Shown here: positions 26,306 through 28,353 of the stretch, piece by piece | Layout: every line of letters starts with the position of its first letter | How positions within the stretch are numbered: position 1 is the first letter of the stretch | Origin: Lentisalinibacter sp964602525 | GTDB lineage: Bacteria > Pseudomonadota > Gammaproteobacteria > Steroidobacterales > Woeseiaceae | Reading direction: 5' to 3' | NCBI GenBank assembly: GCA_964602525.1 | Contig: CAZRSA010000021.1 | Coordinates: forward strand, 1 to 28,353 | Length of the DNA stretch: 28,353 bases | Position numbers and translations under genes: made by a program | The notes under the pieces: model-generated | The model's database searches: none | Told to the model about the DNA's origin: nothing | Seen by the model: the letters and a program-made list of their open reading frames with translations, nothing else

Positions 26306-28353
26306 TCAAAATGCATTGCCGATCGAGAACTGGAAGCGCTCGACCCGGTCGCCGAAGATGCGGTCCGTGCCCGAGACCTCGTTCAGCGGCATCGCGTAGC
26401 TGAAGCGGAAGAGGCCCAGCGGAGCCAGCCACTCGGCGGCAATGCCGACGGACTGCCTGAGATCGCCGGAGTCGAAGTCGTATGTGATCGGATCACCGAG
26501 CCGGTCGGTGAAGGCCACCTCTCCCGTATTGAACACGTTGCCGATGTCGTAGAAGAGACTGAAGCGCGTGCGCCCGCGCAAGGTTTCGGGAACCGGGATT
26601 ATAAGCTCAAGCTGGCTCGTGACCAAAAGGTTGCCGCCGTAGGGATTACCGAAGCTGTCCACCGGCCCCAGGTCCGATTCCGCGAAGCCCCGCACCGAGC
26701 CGGGCCCGCCGGCGAAGAACTGCTTGTAGGGCGGCAGCGCCGTGGTCTCGTTGATGCCCTCGCCGAAGGCCAGTTCCGAGGCGAAGGAGACGATCCAGTT
26801 GCGGGTGATCGGGAAGTACTTCAGCAGATCATAGCGCGCCGTGTAGTACTCGACGTCGCTGCCGGGCACGGCGGCGGAAACCACGAAGCGCTGACGGGTG
26901 CCGCGGTCGGCGAAGATGGCCCGGTTGCGGCTGTCGTAGGTCCAGCCGGCCACCAGCTCCAGCGTCTTGAAATCGGTCACGAACAGGGAGTTGCCGTTAC
27001 CGAGGTCCTCCACCCGGGGGTTGCCATTGTTCAGCACCCAGTCCTGGGCCTGCTGGGTGCTGAAGCTGGAGGCAACGAGCTCGGCGTCCTGCAGCGCGAG
27101 CCCGAAGGACAGCGTCTGATACTCGGTGATGGGGTAGCCGTAATCGATGCCGGCGGTGATCGTCTCGGTCGAGAAGTCCGACGCCGAGGAGGTGAACTGG
27201 GTGATGTCCCGGTAGCCCACCGACAGCGTGCGGCGAACACCATCGATGGTGCGGTACGGATCGGTATAGGACAGGCTGTAGGCGGTGCTGAAACGCCCCG
27301 AGTTGATCTCGGCGGCGACCCGGTTGCCCGTGCCGAGGAAATTCGAGTGCACGAAGTTGCCGTTCAGTATCAGCTTCTGGGCCTCGGAGTAGCCGACACC
27401 GCCGCCGAACTGGCCGGGCAGTCCGTATTTCAGGTCGTAGTTGACGTCCACCAGGTCCGGTGTCCCGGGAACCGGGGCGGTATCGACCTGCACCTCCTCG
27501 ATGTAGGGGAGCCGCTGGAGACGCACCTTGGAGCGGTCCACCAGCGTATTGGAGAGGTAACCGCCCTCCATCTGGCGCATCTCCCGGCGCAGCACCACGT
27601 CGGCCACGCTGTCGATGCCGTTGAAGTTGATGCGGCGGACGTACACCCGGTTGTTGGGCTCGATGTAGATGGTCACCTCGGCGAGCTTGTTCTCCCGGTC
27701 CAGGTCCGGCACGGGCTCGACCTCGGCCTGGGCATAGCCGTCGGCGCCCAGCCGGAACGAGATCAGCTCCGAGGTCTGGGTGAGGCGCTGCAGGTTGAAG
27801 GTCTCACCCGGCTTGGCGAGAATCAGCCGCTCCAGTTCCTGCCGCGGCACCACCATCTCACCCGCGAGCTTGATGTCGGAAATCTCGTAGCGCTCGCCCT
27901 CGCGCACATTGATGGTGACGTAGATGTCCTTCCTGTCCGGGCTGATCGCCACCTGGGTGGACTCCACCGCGAAGTCCGCAAAACCCCGGTCCATGTAGAA
28001 CGAGCGCAGCGTCTCCAGGTCGCCGGACAGCGACTCCTTGGCGTAGCGGTCGTCCTGGCGGATGAACGACAACCAGTTGGGCGTCTGCAGCTCGAACTGG
28101 TCGCGCACCTCCTCGTCGGAGAACTCCTCGTTGCCCACGATGTTGATCTGCCGGATCCGGGCCCGCTCGCCCTCCTTCACGTCGATGGAGATGGCCACCT
28201 GGTTGTTCGGCCGGTCCTCCACGTTGGCGACCACCGACACGCCGTACTTGCCGCGGCTGTAGTACTGCTCGGTAAGGAAGCGGGTCACCTCCTCGAGCAC
28301 CGAGCGGTCGAAGGTCTTGCCCCGGGCCAGCCCCACGCCGCGCAGCGACTGCA
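26306..28353 (-). CDS. bamA: Outer membrane protein assembly factor BamA (5' end outside window)
   Basis: BamA is the core Omp85 protein that folds beta-barrel proteins into the outer membrane. About 681 residues are visible; the frame remains open to the right edge, so the signal peptide, POTRA1 and the start of POTRA2 lie outside. The first visible residues include GKTFDRSVLEEV of POTRA2. Later POTRA blocks follow E. coli closely, for example INIVGNEEFSDEEV, GDLETLRSFYMDRGFA and VLRREMRQMEGGYL. The barrel has the loop-6 motif VRGF (26684-26695) and ends FQFSIGNAF with the terminal Phe signal for barrel proteins. It is upstream of skp on the same strand, as in other gammaproteobacteria, and probably heads the envelope operon. 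Confidence 0.98.
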   Translation of the reverse strand, partial: QSLRGVGLARGKTFDRSVLEEVTRFLTEQYYSRGKYGVSVVANVEDRPNNQVAISIDVKEGERARIRQINIVGNEEFSDEEVRDQFELQTPNWLSFIRQDDRYAKESLSGDLETLRSFYMDRGFADFAVESTQVAISPDRKDIYVTINVREGERYEISDIKLAGEMVVPRQELERLILAKPGETFNLQRLTQTSELISFRLGADGYAQAEVEPVPDLDRENKLAEVTIYIEPNNRVYVRRINFNGIDSVADVVLRREMRQMEGGYLSNTLVDRSKVRLQRLPYIEEVQVDTAPVPGTPDLVDVNYDLKYGLPGQFGGGVGYSEAQKLILNGNFVHSNFLGTGNRVAAEINSGRFSTAYSLSYTDPYRTIDGVRRTLSVGYRDITQFTSSASDFSTETITAGIDYGYPITEYQTLSFGLALQDAELVASSFSTQQAQDWVLNNGNPRVEDLGNGNSLFVTDFKTLELVAGWTYDSRNRAIFADRGTRQRFVVSAAVPGSDVEYYTARYDLLKYFPITRNWIVSFASELAFGEGINETTALPPYKQFFAGGPGSVRGFAESDLGPVDSFGNPYGGNLLVTSQLELIIPVPETLRGRTRFSLFYDIGNVFNTGEVAFTDRLGDPITYDFDSGDLRQSVGIAAEWLAPLGLFRFSYAMPLNEVSGTDRIFGDRVERFQFSIGNAF

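Noticed and set aside
23400..28353. A novel system hidden in the lipid A and BAM block
   Set aside because: All genes match known families in the usual order with intact catalytic residues, and no unexplained open frame is left between them.

Overview
The window is a dense stretch of housekeeping chromosome from a GC-rich gammaproteobacterium. It holds 27 protein genes (25 complete and two running to or past the window edges), 24 of them on the minus strand. No tRNA, rRNA, CRISPR array, prophage or insertion sequence was seen. The order bamA-skp-lpxD-fabZ-lpxA-lpxB-dnaE-accA-tilS-pyrG-kdsA-eno-ftsB-truD-surE-pcm-yqaA-nlpD and then rpfE-like-recJ-prfB-lysS is close to that known from Pseudomonas, and the second block is also known from the rpf region of Xanthomonas. 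The sequence does not fix the genus; a Chromatiales/Ectothiorhodospiraceae or Xanthomonadales relative would fit.

Layout, read in the direction of transcription from the right edge. (1) Envelope and lipid block, 28353 to 16312: BamA (5' end outside the window), chaperone Skp, LpxD, FabZ, LpxA, LpxB, then DnaE, AccA and TilS. Gaps are tiny or genes overlap, so this looks like one long transcription unit joining outer-membrane assembly, lipid A and fatty acid synthesis with replication. (2) A 187-base gap with a 20-base imperfect inverted repeat, then pyrG-kdsA-eno-ftsB-truD (16124 to 10968). (3) smrB on the plus strand, divergent from surE-pcm-yqaA-nlpD (10276 to 7595). (4) A short plus-strand Mth938-family gene, divergent from rpfE-like-recJ-prfB-lysS (7076 to 1681). 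prfB carries the classical autoregulatory +1 frameshift. (5) ygfZ on the plus strand, divergent from a small SDHAF4-type gene (DUF1674) and sdhC, which begins an sdh operon leaving the window on the left.

Gene partners commonly found in this neighbourhood are absent: no rnhB between lpxB and dnaE, no ispD/ispF between ftsB and truD, and no rpoS after nlpD. Nine of the 26 genes with a visible start appear to begin with TTG or GTG. LysS, PyrG and DnaE each carry a low-complexity segment in or near the C-terminus, encoded by short tandem DNA repeats of 9 or 12 bases. KdsA has the residues of the metal-dependent class, and LpxA has Met at the acyl-chain ruler position.

I did not find a convincing undescribed multi-gene system. 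The best items for a second look are the REP-like inverted repeat upstream of pyrG, the tandem-repeat tails, the SDH-maturation gene pairing at the left end, and the LpxA and KdsA residue-level predictions.
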